Assembly (NCBI RefSeq): GCF_000716605.1
Contig: NZ_JNXE01000058.1
Span: 54,655 to 118,654, forward strand
Direction of reading: 5' to 3'
Length of the DNA stretch: 64,000 nucleotides
Source of the DNA: Streptomyces sp. NRRL F-525
GTDB taxonomy: Bacteria > Actinomycetota > Actinomycetes > Streptomycetales > Streptomycetaceae
In this document: in pieces, positions 17,521 to 25,843 of the stretch
Layout of the letters: each line of letters starts with the position of its first letter
Numbering within the stretch: the stretch's first letter is position 1
Program-made: the position numbers and the translations under genes
The notes under the pieces: generated by a model
Told to the model about the DNA's origin: nothing
Databases searched by the model: none
What the model saw: the letters and a program-made list of their open reading frames with translations, nothing else

Positions 17521-18351
17521 TCAGTGTTCGGAGAGTTCGGCCAGTACCGCGTCCGTGAACGGGGGCCACGCCTCCACCGCCCACGGCCCGAACGGCCGGT
17601 CCGTCAGGGCCACGCCGCCCACGCCCGCCGCCGGGTCGATCCACAGGAACGTACCGGACTGACCGAAGTGCCCGAACGTGCGGGGCGAGGACGAACTGCC
17701 CGTCCAGTGCGGGGACTTGGAGTCGCGGATCTCGAAGCCGAGGCCCCAGTCGTTGGGGTTCTGGTGGCCGTAGCCCGGGAGGACGCCCTTCGTACCGGGG
17801 TACTGGACCGTCATCGCCTCGGCGACCGTGCGGGGGTCGAGGAGGCGGGGGGCCTGGAGTTCGGCGGCGAAGCGGAGGAGGTCCTCGACCGTCGAAACGC
17901 CGTCCTTCGCCGGGGAGTTGGCGCCTTCCAGCGTCGTCGACGTCATGCCCAGGGGAGCGAGGACCGCCTGGTGCAGGTACTCCGCGAACGGGATCTCCGT
18001 CGCCTTCGCGAGGTGGTCGCCGAGCTGCTCGAAGCCGGCGTTCGAGTAGAGGCGCCGCTGTCCCGGCGGAGCCGTCACGCGATGTTCGTCGAAGGCCAGC
18101 CCCGAGGTGTGGGCGAGGAGATGGCGGACCGTGGAGCCCGGCGGGCCCGCCGGTTCGTCCAGCTCGATCGCGCCCTCCTCGTACGCGATGAGCGCGGCGT
18201 ACGCCGCGAGCGGCTTGGTGACCGACGCGAGCGGGAAACGGTGGCCGGTCGGGCCGTGGGTCCCTAGGACGGTCCCGTCGGCTCGTACGGCACCCGCCGC
18301 CGCGGTCGGTACCGGCCAGTTCTCGATCAGCGCGAGGCTCTGCAAGGACAT
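17521..18351 (-). CDS. Class C beta-lactamase-fold serine hydrolase
   Basis: The 276-residue protein has the family's SxxK (SVTK, Ser43 and Lys46), YSN (102-104) and, as a third motif, HFGQSG. Such proteins include esterases, D-aminopeptidases and other non-lactamase hydrolases. It has no signal peptide, so it is probably a cytosolic esterase-like enzyme rather than an antibiotic resistance enzyme. TACGCT ends 7 bases before the ATG, so it can be transcribed on its own although it follows a GNAT gene by 19 bases. Confidence 0.85.
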   Translation of the reverse strand: MSLQSLALIENWPVPTAAAGAVRADGTVLGTHGPTGHRFPLASVTKPLAAYAALIAYEEGAIELDEPAGPPGSTVRHLLAHTSGLAFDEHRVTAPPGQRRLYSNAGFEQLGDHLAKATEIPFAEYLHQAVLAPLGMTSTTLEGANSPAKDGVSTVEDLLRFAAELQAPRLLDPRTVAEAMTVQYPGTKGVLPGYGHQNPNDWGLGFEIRDSKSPHWTGSSSSPRTFGHFGQSGTFLWIDPAAGVGGVALTDRPFGPWAVEAWPPFTDAVLAELSEH

Positions 18352-18370
18352 GCCGTCGAGCGTAAGTGGT

Positions 18371-18838
18371 TCAGAGCATGAGCCCCATCATGGGGTCCGG
18401 CTTGCGGGTGAAGCCGAGGGAGGCGTAGAGCGGCTCGGCGTCGGGGGAGGCGGTGAGGAGCACCTGGCCCGCGCCGCGCTCGCGGAACCACTGGAGCAGC
18501 TCCTCCATGCACACGCGCGCGTACCCCCGGCGCCGCGCGTCCGGGTCGGTGGCCACACTGAAGACGAACCCGGCCTTCCCGTGCGGGTTCCCCGCCTTCC
18601 CGATCCGGTAGTCCACCGTGCCGACGACCAGGGCAGCCAGCGACCCCGGCCGCTCCGGATGGTCCACGACGAACGCCCCGAAGTCCTCGTCCGACGCGAG
18701 CCGTTCCCGCAGCGTCGGCAGCGACTCCGCGTGCCAGTCCGTGCCGGGGTCCGACCCGGGCAGCGCGTCGATCATCACCTGGCGCAGTCGCAGCAGTTCG
18801 GCGGCATCCTCGGGAGTTGCCCGTCGTACGAGACTCAT
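18371..18838 (-). CDS. GNAT family N-acetyltransferase
   Basis: The 155-residue protein shows the GNAT acetyl-CoA loop VATDPDARRRGYAR and the closing PLYASLGFTRKPDPMM. The substrate is unknown. The start at 18838 has TAGCGT 7 bases upstream on the coding strand, giving a leaderless start. It is divergent from a MerR gene and lies upstream of a serine hydrolase on the same strand. Confidence 0.85.
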   Translation of the reverse strand: MSLVRRATPEDAAELLRLRQVMIDALPGSDPGTDWHAESLPTLRERLASDEDFGAFVVDHPERPGSLAALVVGTVDYRIGKAGNPHGKAGFVFSVATDPDARRRGYARVCMEELLQWFRERGAGQVLLTASPDAEPLYASLGFTRKPDPMMGLML

Positions 18839-18896
18839 GTCCCGCACGCTATCCACCGCACCCCTGACCCGTCCCGTCGATTTCTTACCGGTTCCG

Positions 18897-18928
18897 CTTG
18901 CTTCGAGTGCACTCCAAGGCCATAGCGT
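18897..18928 (+). promoter_or_regulatory. MerR-type promoter and operator
   Basis: TTGCTT (18898-18903) and TAGCGT (18923-18928) are 19 bases apart, the long spacer typical of promoters that MerR proteins activate by twisting DNA. The spacer holds the palindrome GAGTGCACTC (18905-18914), extended to an imperfect CTT...AAG dyad. The -10 ends 7 bases before the merR ATG. Confidence 0.75.
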
Positions 18929-18935
18929 GGTGGTC

Positions 18936-19400
18936 ATGACGGTGATGGAGACCACGGGTACCAGTACCGACAGCTGCGCGGGTCCGCCGCAGGCCGAGCG
19001 GCGTCCGGACGGCGAGGACAGCTACACGATCAGCGAGGTCGTCGCCTTCACCGGCCTGACGGCACACACCCTGCGCTGGTACGAGCGCATCGGCCTGATG
19101 CCGCACATCGACCGCTCGCACACCGGCCAGCGCCGCTACAGCAACCGCGACCTCGACTGGCTCGACCTCGTCGGCAAGCTCCGCCTGACCGGGATGCCGG
19201 TCGCCGACATGGTCCGCTACGCCGAGCTGATGCGCGAGGGCGAGCACACCTACGGCGACCGTTTCGAACTCCTGGAATCGACCCGCAGGGACGTCATCGC
19301 CAGGATCGCCGAACTGCAGGACACCCTGGCCGTCCTCGACCGGAAGATCAACTTCTACGCCACGGCCGGCCGCGCCTACGAACAGGAGAAGGCAGGATGA
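18936..19400 (+). CDS. MerR family transcriptional regulator
   Basis: The 154-residue protein has the MerR DNA-binding domain: YTISEVVAFTGLTAHTLRWYERIGL at about residues 30-54, and the wing with RYSNRDLDWL. A coiled-coil dimerisation helix and a short C-terminal end follow. No metal-binding cysteines are seen at the C-terminus, so it probably senses an organic ligand or redox stress. It overlaps the following aldo/keto reductase gene by 4 bases (ATGA) and has a 19-bp-spacer promoter that it can autoregulate. Confidence 0.9.
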   Translation: MTVMETTGTSTDSCAGPPQAERRPDGEDSYTISEVVAFTGLTAHTLRWYERIGLMPHIDRSHTGQRRYSNRDLDWLDLVGKLRLTGMPVADMVRYAELMREGEHTYGDRFELLESTRRDVIARIAELQDTLAVLDRKINFYATAGRAYEQEKAG

Positions 19401-20413
19401 CCGACACCACGATCCCGACCGCACGGCTCGGCGCGGCCGGCCCCGAGGTCGGCGTCCAGGGCCTCGGCTGCATGGGCATGAGCTTCGCCTACGGCCCCTC
19501 GGACGCGAAGCAGTCGCAGGCCGCCCTGGACCGGGCGTTCGACCTGGGCGTGACCCTGTACGACACGGCGGACGCGTACGGCCAGGGAGAGAACGAGCGG
19601 TTCCTGTCGCCCTTCTTCAAGGCGCACCGCGACCAGCTCGTCATCGCCACCAAGTTCGCCCTGTCGATCCCGCCCGGCGAGCCCACCCGGCGCGTCATCC
19701 GCAACGACCGCCCCTACATCCGCCAGGCGGTCGAGGCGAGCCTGAAGCGCCTCGACATCGACGTCATCGACCTCTACTACATGCACCGCCGCGACCCGGC
19801 CGTCCCCATCGAGGACACCGTCGGCGCGATGGCGGAACTGGTGGCCGAGGGCAAGGTGAAGCACCTCGGCCTGAGCGAGGTCACGGGCGCGGAACTCCGG
19901 GCCGCCCACGCCGTCCACCCCATCGCCGCCGTCCAGTCGGAGTGGTCCCTCTTCAGCCGCGACGTCGAGATCAGCCTGGTGGGCGCGGCCGCCGACCTGG
20001 GCGCGGCGGTCGTACCGTACTCACCGCTGGGCCGAGGCTTCCTCACCGGCTCCTTCGCGAACGCCGACCAGGACCTGACAGAGGGCGACTACCGCCGCAC
20101 CCAACCCCGCTTCACCGGCGAGAACGCGGCAGCCAACGCCACCCTCCTGGACCCGGTCCGCACGGTCGCCAAGGCGCATGGGGCTTCCCTCGGCCAGATC
20201 GCCCTGGCCTGGGTCCAACAGCGTTCCCAGGTCCACGGCCTCCCCGTGATCCCCATCCCGGGCACAACCAAGCCGGGCCGAGTGGAGGAGAACACAGCGG
20301 CAACAAGGATCATCCTCACGGACGAGGAGCTGTCCCTCCTGGAGCCCATCGCCGGCAAGGTGGCGGGCGACCGCTACGCGGACATGTCCTTCGCGTCATC
20401 GAGCAGGGAGTAG
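19397..20413 (+). CDS. Aldo/keto reductase
   Basis: The 338-residue protein has the AKR barrel and tetrad: Asp and Tyr in YDTADAYGQGENE, Lys in IATKFAL and His in YYMHRRDP. The NADPH-binding end reads PIPGTTKPGRVEEN. It belongs to the AKR13-like group that reduces aldehydes or ketones. It is translationally coupled to a MerR gene, so expression is likely induced by a toxic carbonyl compound or similar signal. Confidence 0.92.
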   Translation: MTDTTIPTARLGAAGPEVGVQGLGCMGMSFAYGPSDAKQSQAALDRAFDLGVTLYDTADAYGQGENERFLSPFFKAHRDQLVIATKFALSIPPGEPTRRVIRNDRPYIRQAVEASLKRLDIDVIDLYYMHRRDPAVPIEDTVGAMAELVAEGKVKHLGLSEVTGAELRAAHAVHPIAAVQSEWSLFSRDVEISLVGAAADLGAAVVPYSPLGRGFLTGSFANADQDLTEGDYRRTQPRFTGENAAANATLLDPVRTVAKAHGASLGQIALAWVQQRSQVHGLPVIPIPGTTKPGRVEENTAATRIILTDEELSLLEPIAGKVAGDRYADMSFASSSRE

Positions 20414-20445
20414 AAACACTTTCAGCTGAAGCGCCCCTTCTTTTA

Positions 20446-20500
20446 GGGGCGCGGGGCTGTGTCGATTTGCGGCTCCGCCGCGTGGGCGCGACCAGCCCCC
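20446..20500 (+). repeat. 29-bp hairpin repeat, long variant (AKR/DUF4429)
   Basis: The arms GGGGCGCGGGG and GCGCGACCAGCCCC are kept, but the AACT loop is replaced by about 30 bases with their own inverted arms GCGGCTCCGCCGC. It lies between the converging aldo/keto reductase and DUF4429 genes. Confidence 0.75.
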
Positions 20501-20537
20501 ACCGGCCCGCGGTCAAAAAACAACGAGCAGCCCCCAA

Positions 20538-21374
20538 CTACAACTCCGCCAACAACTCAGCCTTCTTCACGGCGAATTCGTCATCCGTCACCAACCCCGC
20601 CTGATGCAACTCCCCGAGGTGACGAATCCGCTCAGCAATATCCGCCGGGTCACGACGCGCGGCCGGCACCACAACGCTGGGCCGCGCAGAGCGAACCGCC
20701 GCAAGCACAGCCCCCGCAAACGGCAACGACTCATGCACAGGCCCATACCCCAGCCCGAACACCACGGCGGCCGGATCCTGATCAACGGGCAGAAGCGACT
20801 CGGCCCCGCGCAACAGCCGTAGATGCCCCTCAAAGACTTCGGGCGACCGCCACTCGACACCATTCAGGTCGGCGATCGCGAAACTCTGGTCGCCGGCCTT
20901 CCACTTCGCGGACGACGCCCCGGTCCAGAACCACCGGAACGACACGGTCTTCCCGTCGAAGGACGCCTTCCCGTCGTACGCCTTGAACCGCAACGGCACC
21001 TCGGGCGCAGCCACCAGGAACCGCTCGGCAGGACCCTCCGGCTTAAGCCGCGCACGCAACTCGTCGGCGTAGTACTCGGCGAGCGTCTCGCGCTCGGCGG
21101 GCAGCACCAGCCGGTAGGGATCGCAGCTCTCCTTCAGCTGACCCGCGGCCGCCTCCATCAGCGGATCCGCACCGGGCCGGGGCACCGCGCGGAGCACGAC
21201 CGTGCCGCGCCGGCCGGGCGCGAGCGTCACCGCCTCGATCGCCTCGAAGGGGATCCGGCGTTCACCGAGCGCCTGGAATAGCTTGGGTGTTCGAATACCA
21301 CGTTCGTAGCGGATGACCACGGAGTCGGACTCGAACTCCCAGGCGGCATGAAATCCGGCCAGTACGTCACCCAT
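20538..21374 (-). CDS. DUF4429 protein with C-terminal SHOCT motif
   Basis: The 278-residue protein carries two DUF4429-type beta domains (about residues 5-100 and 115-200; WEFESDSVVIRY and KASFDGKTVSFRWFW). It ends in a SHOCT short helical motif (IRHLGELHQAGLVTDDEFAVKKAELLAEL). The family is probably a membrane- or ligand-binding beta-domain protein but its role is unknown. I chose ATG 21374, with TACGAT ending 7 bases upstream; a second ATG lies 9 bases earlier. Confidence 0.8.
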   Translation of the reverse strand: MGDVLAGFHAAWEFESDSVVIRYERGIRTPKLFQALGERRIPFEAIEAVTLAPGRRGTVVLRAVPRPGADPLMEAAAGQLKESCDPYRLVLPAERETLAEYYADELRARLKPEGPAERFLVAAPEVPLRFKAYDGKASFDGKTVSFRWFWTGASSAKWKAGDQSFAIADLNGVEWRSPEVFEGHLRLLRGAESLLPVDQDPAAVVFGLGYGPVHESLPFAGAVLAAVRSARPSVVVPAARRDPADIAERIRHLGELHQAGLVTDDEFAVKKAELLAEL

Positions 21375-21441
21375 GCGGCTCATCGTAGGCGGCACACGCT
21401 CCTCCGTCCCATCCCCGCGCAGACCGCACTTCCTGCTGTTT

Positions 21442-22674
21442 CTACGCGCGTCCGGCCGCCGAGGCGCCGGACAAACCCTCTCGGCAGGTGTCACCTTCGT
21501 GCGCGCACGTCACCGAGCGGTACGCGCCAACGCCGATGTCGGCGAAGTTGGTCAGGCTGTCGGTGCCCGTCGCGAAGTAACCGGTGTGACCCTCCGCGTC
21601 CTTGGCGGACAGCACGCGCGCGCCGAACGCGTTCGACACCGGGTCCTCGCCGTGCCCGAGGCCGCCGAGCTCCATGTACGGCACGTCCTGGATCCAGTCG
21701 TTCGCGTCCCGCATCGCCCACACCCGGGCACGTGTGTGCAGGTGGGCGGCGCTGGAGGTGCGCATCCCGGGGCTGCCCGCGACCGCGATGTCGGTCACCC
21801 GCGACGGCAGCTCGTGCGCGGCGACCCCGCACACCACCGAGCCGTAGCTGTGGCAGAACAGCGCGACCTGCGAGGTCCCGGGCAGCGCCCGCACCAGCGC
21901 GTTCAGCCGTACGGCGCCCGCCTCGGCGCGGCCCGCGGTGGCCGAGTCGATGCCGAGGCCGCCGGGGGAGGTGTAGTCGGCCCAGGCGATGACCGCCGTA
22001 CGCACGCCCGTCGTGTCCGTCGCGGACTTCGCCGTGTTCTCGGCCGCGTACAGGTTCTTCGCCATGCCGACCGGTGCCGAGTAGTTCTTGTTCGTCTTCT
22101 GGAACGTGAGCAGGTCGGTGTCGACGCCGGGGACGATGACCGAGACGCGCTGCGCGGTGTCCAGGTCGCCGAAGACCTCGGCGATGCGGCCCGAACCCTC
22201 GGGGTCGAAGGCCAGGATGTGGCGGCCCTCGGTCATCAGCGCCTCGAAGCGGTGCATGAGGCGGCCCGCGTCCTGCTGGCCCAGTGGCGTGAGGCGGTTG
22301 TCGTGCATGCGCTTCTTCTCGACCTCGCGCTGCTGGTCGAGGGCGACGCGGTTGGCGCGGTAGCGCAGCGAGACCGGGGCGCCGTTCATGTTGCCGACCG
22401 CGAGCGGGTAGCGGTGCGCGAGGCGCGTCCGCTGCTGCGCGGTGAGCGAGGCGAAGAACCGGGCCAGCCGGGTCGGGGAGGCGTCCGGGTCGGGCAGCTC
22501 GCGCCCGTTGATGTGGCCGTGCTCCCACGCGGAGAGGGAGGCCTGGAGCGCCGTTTTCCCGGGGTGGCTGCGGACCGCGGTCCAACCGGTGGTCGCCAGC
22601 ATCACGAACACCACGGCCAGCGCGGCCAGTGCGCGCCAGGCGTTCAGCGTGGGGGAGGAGTCGAAGGAAGTCAC
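21442..22674 (-). CDS. DUF1023 alpha/beta hydrolase, membrane-anchored
   Basis: The 410-residue protein has an N-terminal membrane helix (about residues 13-33) and then a DUF1023-type alpha/beta hydrolase domain. The nucleophile elbow is CHSYGS (canonical GxSxG with Cys in the first position), and acid and His candidates follow in the DVPYME and GHTGYF regions. The domain would lie outside the membrane. The substrate is unknown; relatives are annotated as esterases. Translation starts at GTG with a weak Shine-Dalgarno. Confidence 0.82.
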   Translation of the reverse strand: MTSFDSSPTLNAWRALAALAVVFVMLATTGWTAVRSHPGKTALQASLSAWEHGHINGRELPDPDASPTRLARFFASLTAQQRTRLAHRYPLAVGNMNGAPVSLRYRANRVALDQQREVEKKRMHDNRLTPLGQQDAGRLMHRFEALMTEGRHILAFDPEGSGRIAEVFGDLDTAQRVSVIVPGVDTDLLTFQKTNKNYSAPVGMAKNLYAAENTAKSATDTTGVRTAVIAWADYTSPGGLGIDSATAGRAEAGAVRLNALVRALPGTSQVALFCHSYGSVVCGVAAHELPSRVTDIAVAGSPGMRTSSAAHLHTRARVWAMRDANDWIQDVPYMELGGLGHGEDPVSNAFGARVLSAKDAEGHTGYFATGTDSLTNFADIGVGAYRSVTCAHEGDTCREGLSGASAAGRA

Positions 22675-22767
22675 TGGGAGGACACACTAGGAGAACGAGA
22701 GGGTCTCGCGTTAACCGAGTGACGGGGATCACGTTTCAGTGGGGCGTGACGAGAAACTCAGTACGAC

Positions 22768-23403
22768 TCACCCCGTGCGGCTCGTGCGCCAGTTCCCGGC
22801 GAGCGCGGGCCCGACCCCGTCCAGGTAGTCGGCGGTCAGCTCGCGCATCGCCTCGATGCTGAGGTCGTCGCCCGCGATCCACCTCCGCTCCACCACTCGC
22901 ATCACCCCGCTGAACACGGCCACCACCAGCCGCGGCCGGGGATCGGTGTCCACGTCGAGCGCCTCACGCCGGGCGACGATCTGCGCCAGCTCCTCCTCCA
23001 GCTCCTGCGAGCGCCGCAGATGCGCGGCGAGCAGCGCGGGCGTCGACTCGATCACGCGGTAGGTGCGCATGTGCAGGTCCAGCGGTACGACCTCCTGGAT
23101 CGCCTCGTTGATGGTGTCCCAGCTCTCCAGCACGGCCCGGCGCAGCGCCTCCAGCGGGGCCTCGTGCGGCGGGCGGGCGCGGACGGCCGTGACGAAGTGC
23201 GTCTCCGTGAGCCGGGGCACGAAGAACGCGGCCTCCTCCTTGCTCGCGAAGTAGCGGAAGAAGGTGCGCTGCGAGACGTCGACGGCCTCGGCGATCTCGT
23301 CGACCGTGGTCCGCTCGTACCCCTTCGTCGTGAACAGCTCCAGGGCGGCGCGCAGCAGCGCGTCCCGCGTACGCGCCTTCTTGCGCTCGCGCAACGTCTC
23401 CAT
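22768..23403 (-). CDS. TetR family repressor of the DHA2 efflux gene
   Basis: The 211-residue protein has a TetR helix-turn-helix (TTVDEIAEAVDVSQRTFFRYF) and a MftR/TetR_C-like ligand domain. GAGGAG lies 6 bases before the ATG at 23403, which fixes the start. It is divergent from an efflux transporter, with two near-identical 15-bp palindromes in the gap. The obvious model is repression of both genes, relieved by a pump substrate. Confidence 0.88.
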   Translation of the reverse strand: METLRERKKARTRDALLRAALELFTTKGYERTTVDEIAEAVDVSQRTFFRYFASKEEAAFFVPRLTETHFVTAVRARPPHEAPLEALRRAVLESWDTINEAIQEVVPLDLHMRTYRVIESTPALLAAHLRRSQELEEELAQIVARREALDVDTDPRPRLVVAVFSGVMRVVERRWIAGDDLSIEAMRELTADYLDGVGPALAGNWRTSRTG

Positions 23404-23423
23404 GCTGTTCTCCTCGCGATTGT

Positions 23424-23438
23424 TGACAGTCGCCGACA
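23424..23438. promoter_or_regulatory. TetR operator, upstream copy
   Basis: TGACAGTCGCCGACA read on the reverse strand matches the perfect operator at 23458-23472 in 13 of 15 bases. It lies closest to the tetR start, so it can serve autoregulation. Confidence 0.6.
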
Positions 23439-23449
23439 TCTGAACCTGT

Positions 23450-23478
23450 TTGTCAACTGTCAGCGACTGACATTAGCC
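23450..23478 (+). promoter_or_regulatory. Efflux gene promoter with operator in the spacer
   Basis: TTGTCA (23450-23455) and TTAGCC (23473-23478) are 17 bases apart. The perfect 15-bp palindrome TGTCAGCGACTGACA (23458-23472) fills the spacer and slightly overlaps nothing else, so a bound TetR dimer would block RNA polymerase. The second operator copy is 34 bases upstream. Confidence 0.7.
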
Positions 23479-23486
23479 TCGCACGT

Positions 23487-25106
23487 ATGACTAGTCAGAC
23501 CACCATCAGCGCGACGGGGCCGGGGGACAAGGCACCAGCCGCCCCGTCGGACCCGACGCCGTCCACGGGCCTGCGCGGCCACCCGTGGTTCACCCTCATA
23601 ACCGTCGCCGTCGGCGTCATGATGGTGGCCCTCGACGGCACCATCGTCGCCATCGCCAACCCGGCCATCCAGAAGGACCTCGGCGCCAGCTTCGCCGACG
23701 TCCAGTGGATCACCAACGGCTACTTCCTCGCCCTCGCGGTCTCCCTCATCACCGCGGGCAAGCTCGGTGACCGCTTCGGCCACCGCCAGACCTTCCTGAT
23801 CGGCGTGAGCGGCTTCGCCCTCGCGTCCGGCGCGATCGGGCTCTCGCACAGCATCGCGTTCGTCGTCACCTTCCGCGTGCTCCAGGGGCTGTTCGGCGCG
23901 CTGTTGATGCCGGCCGCGCTCGGTCTGCTGCGGGCCACCTTCCCGGCCGAGAAGCTCAACATGGCGATCGGCCTGTGGGGCATGGTCATCGGCGCCTCCA
24001 CCGCGGGCGGCCCGATCCTCGGCGGTGTCCTCGTCGAGCACGTCAACTGGCAGTCGGTGTTCTTCATCAACGTGCCGGTCGGCGCCATCGCGCTGGTCCT
24101 CGGCCTGCTGATCCTCCGCGACCACCGCGCGGAGAACGCGCCGCGCTCCTTCGACATCCTGGGCATCGTGCTGCTCTCCGGCGCGATGTTCTGCCTCGTC
24201 TGGGCCCTCATCAAGGCGCCGACCTGGGGCTGGGGCTCCGGCACGACCTGGACGTTCCTCGCCGTGTCGGTGCTGGGCTTCGCCCTGTTCGCCTTCTGGG
24301 AGCAGAAGGTCGCGGAACCCCTCATCCCGCTGGGCCTGTTCCGCTCGGTCCCGCTGTCCGCGGGCGTGGTCCTCATGGTCCTGATGGCGATCGCCTTCAT
24401 GGGCGGCCTGTTCTTCGTGACGTTCTATCTGCAGAACGTGCACGGTATGAGCCCGATCGACGCCGGTCTCCATCTCCTCCCGCTCACCGGGATGATGATC
24501 GTCGGCTCCCCGCTCGCCGGCGCCGCGATCACCAAGCTCGGCCCGCGCATCCCGCTGGCGGGAGGCATGGCGGCGACCGCGATCGCGATGTACGGCATGT
24601 CCACCCTCACCTCGAACACCGGCAGCGGCGTCATGTCGATCTGGTTCGCCCTGCTGGGCTTCGGCCTCGCCCCGGTGATGGTCGGCGCGACCGAGGTCAT
24701 CGTGGGCAACGCGCCCATGGAGCTGTCCGGTGTCGCCGGCGGTCTCCAGCAGGCCGCGATGCAGATCGGCGGCAGCCTCGGTACGGCCGTCCTCGGCGCC
24801 GTGATGGCATCCCGCGTCGACAGCGACCTCGCCGGCAACTGGACGGACGCGGGCCTGCCCAAGCTCACCCAGCCCCAACTGGACGCGGCCGCCGAGGCGG
24901 TCCAGGTCGGCGTGGCCCCGATCGCCCCGAACACCCCGGAGACGATCGCCGCGAAGATCACGCAGGTCGCCCACGACACGTTCATCTCCGGCATGAGCCT
25001 GGCCTGCCTGGTCGCCGCCGGCGTGGCGGTGGTCGCGGTGTTCGTCGCGCTCCTGACCAAGCGCGGCGAGAACGCGGAGGCGGGCGCGGGCGCGGCCCAC
25101 ATCTGA
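23487..25106 (+). CDS. DHA2 family (EmrB/QacA type) MFS efflux transporter
   Basis: The 539-residue protein has about 14 membrane helices. Early markers are ALDGTIVAIANPAIQ in helix 1, the MFS motif A AGKLGDRFGHR, and antiporter motif C GPILGG. These are features of drug:H+ antiporters that export hydrophobic or cationic compounds. It is divergent from a TetR repressor with operators in its promoter. A hairpin region with a U-run follows the gene. Confidence 0.92.
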   Translation: MTSQTTISATGPGDKAPAAPSDPTPSTGLRGHPWFTLITVAVGVMMVALDGTIVAIANPAIQKDLGASFADVQWITNGYFLALAVSLITAGKLGDRFGHRQTFLIGVSGFALASGAIGLSHSIAFVVTFRVLQGLFGALLMPAALGLLRATFPAEKLNMAIGLWGMVIGASTAGGPILGGVLVEHVNWQSVFFINVPVGAIALVLGLLILRDHRAENAPRSFDILGIVLLSGAMFCLVWALIKAPTWGWGSGTTWTFLAVSVLGFALFAFWEQKVAEPLIPLGLFRSVPLSAGVVLMVLMAIAFMGGLFFVTFYLQNVHGMSPIDAGLHLLPLTGMMIVGSPLAGAAITKLGPRIPLAGGMAATAIAMYGMSTLTSNTGSGVMSIWFALLGFGLAPVMVGATEVIVGNAPMELSGVAGGLQQAAMQIGGSLGTAVLGAVMASRVDSDLAGNWTDAGLPKLTQPQLDAAAEAVQVGVAPIAPNTPETIAAKITQVAHDTFISGMSLACLVAAGVAVVAVFVALLTKRGENAEAGAGAAHI

Positions 25107-25193
25107 CCCTGATTCAGGCCGAGTTCGCCTATCAGGGTGACTCCGCTAAAGATTCCTGGCACCCGGCACGCGCCGCAGGTCACAGTGGGTCAA

Positions 25194-25271
25194 GTCCTCC
25201 GCAGGGCAGGGAGGACGGGGTGGTCTGCGGCGCGCTGCCGGAGGGGGGCAGCGCGCAAGCAGGCTTTTTTT
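25194..25271 (+). terminator. Two stem-loops and U-run after the efflux gene
   Basis: GTCCTCC/GGAGGAC (25194-25216) is followed by a 10-base stem GCGCGCTGCC/GGCAGCGCGC (25230-25256) and, 8 bases on, by seven T residues. Uninterrupted T-runs are rare in this GC-rich DNA. It could terminate the efflux transcript, or be the 3' end of a small RNA from the 25107-25271 gap. The reverse strand has a CCCCCC loop in the larger stem. Confidence 0.6.
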
Positions 25272-25351
25272 GCGTGTACGCGGGTATCCGCTCGTCGTAA
25301 CAGAAATTCGCCGCACCGGCCGAACCGGCCCGGACGCCCAGGGAGTTGACG

Positions 25352-25639
25352 ATGACGGGCTTCGGCAACGGAACGCGCAGGAACCCCCGCTCGCCTGGCC
25401 GCATGGGGTCAGGGAGCAGGCCGGACCGCGCGACGCTCGCCATCATCGGCCTGGTCTGCGCGATCGCGGGCTTCTTCACCGCCGGGAACCTGGGAATCCT
25501 CCTCGGCCCGATCGCGGTGATCTGCGGCTGGCTGGCCATGGGCCGCAGATGGACGGGCTCCCGCCGGGTGATGGCGTTGGTGGCCCTGGTCCTGGGCGCG
25601 ATCGACACGTTGGCGGCGGTGCTGTGGACGTTCTTCTGA
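25352..25639 (+). CDS. Small membrane protein of unknown function
   Basis: The 95-residue protein has a polar, basic N-terminus of about 28 residues, then two or three hydrophobic segments (LAIIGLVCAIAGFFTAG, ILLGPIAVICGWLAMG and VMALVALVLGAIDTLAAVLW). The first pair resembles DUF4190-type small membrane proteins. GGGAG lies 6 bases before the ATG at 25352; a TTG two codons upstream is also possible. No function can be given. Confidence 0.6.
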   Translation: MTGFGNGTRRNPRSPGRMGSGSRPDRATLAIIGLVCAIAGFFTAGNLGILLGPIAVICGWLAMGRRWTGSRRVMALVALVLGAIDTLAAVLWTFF

Positions 25640-25797
25640 GCGGGGGTTGAGCGGACCTGCTGCTGGGCGGAGGCCGAGTGGATGTTCGCCCGAGCCGGGG
25701 CGAGGCGGACCTTCTGCTGAGCCGAGGTTGAGCGGACGTTCGTCCGGGCCGAGCCCGAGTGGCGGTCGCCCTGTACGGAGACTGAGCGGAGAAGGTC
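25640..25797. repeat. Degenerate 54-bp tandem repeat
   Basis: Two imperfect units of about 54 bases follow one another, each beginning GAG(G)CGGACCT and containing CTGCTG and GTTCG..CCG, with shorter GAGxGGAC echoes about every 27 bases. No convincing gene covers it. It lies between the small membrane protein and the K+ channel, whose genes converge. Confidence 0.55.
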
Positions 25798-25843
25798 ACC
25801 GCCCCGCCTCGGAGGGGACTACCGCCCCGCCCCGGAGGGGACC
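25798..25843. repeat. 23-bp tandem duplication over the K+ channel stop codon
   Basis: ACCGCCCCGCC[T/C]CGGAGGGGAC[T/C] occurs twice in direct contact (25798-25820 and 25821-25843). The junction supplies the TAG stop of the channel gene, so the duplication sets its C-terminus. Confidence 0.75.

Noticed and set aside
17521..18351. Antibiotic resistance beta-lactamase
   Set aside because: There is no signal peptide, and the motifs fit the broad class of esterase- and peptidase-like proteins as well.
25230..25256. 6C RNA
   Set aside because: One loop on the reverse strand has six C, but the second stem-loop lacks a C-run, so the motif is not met.
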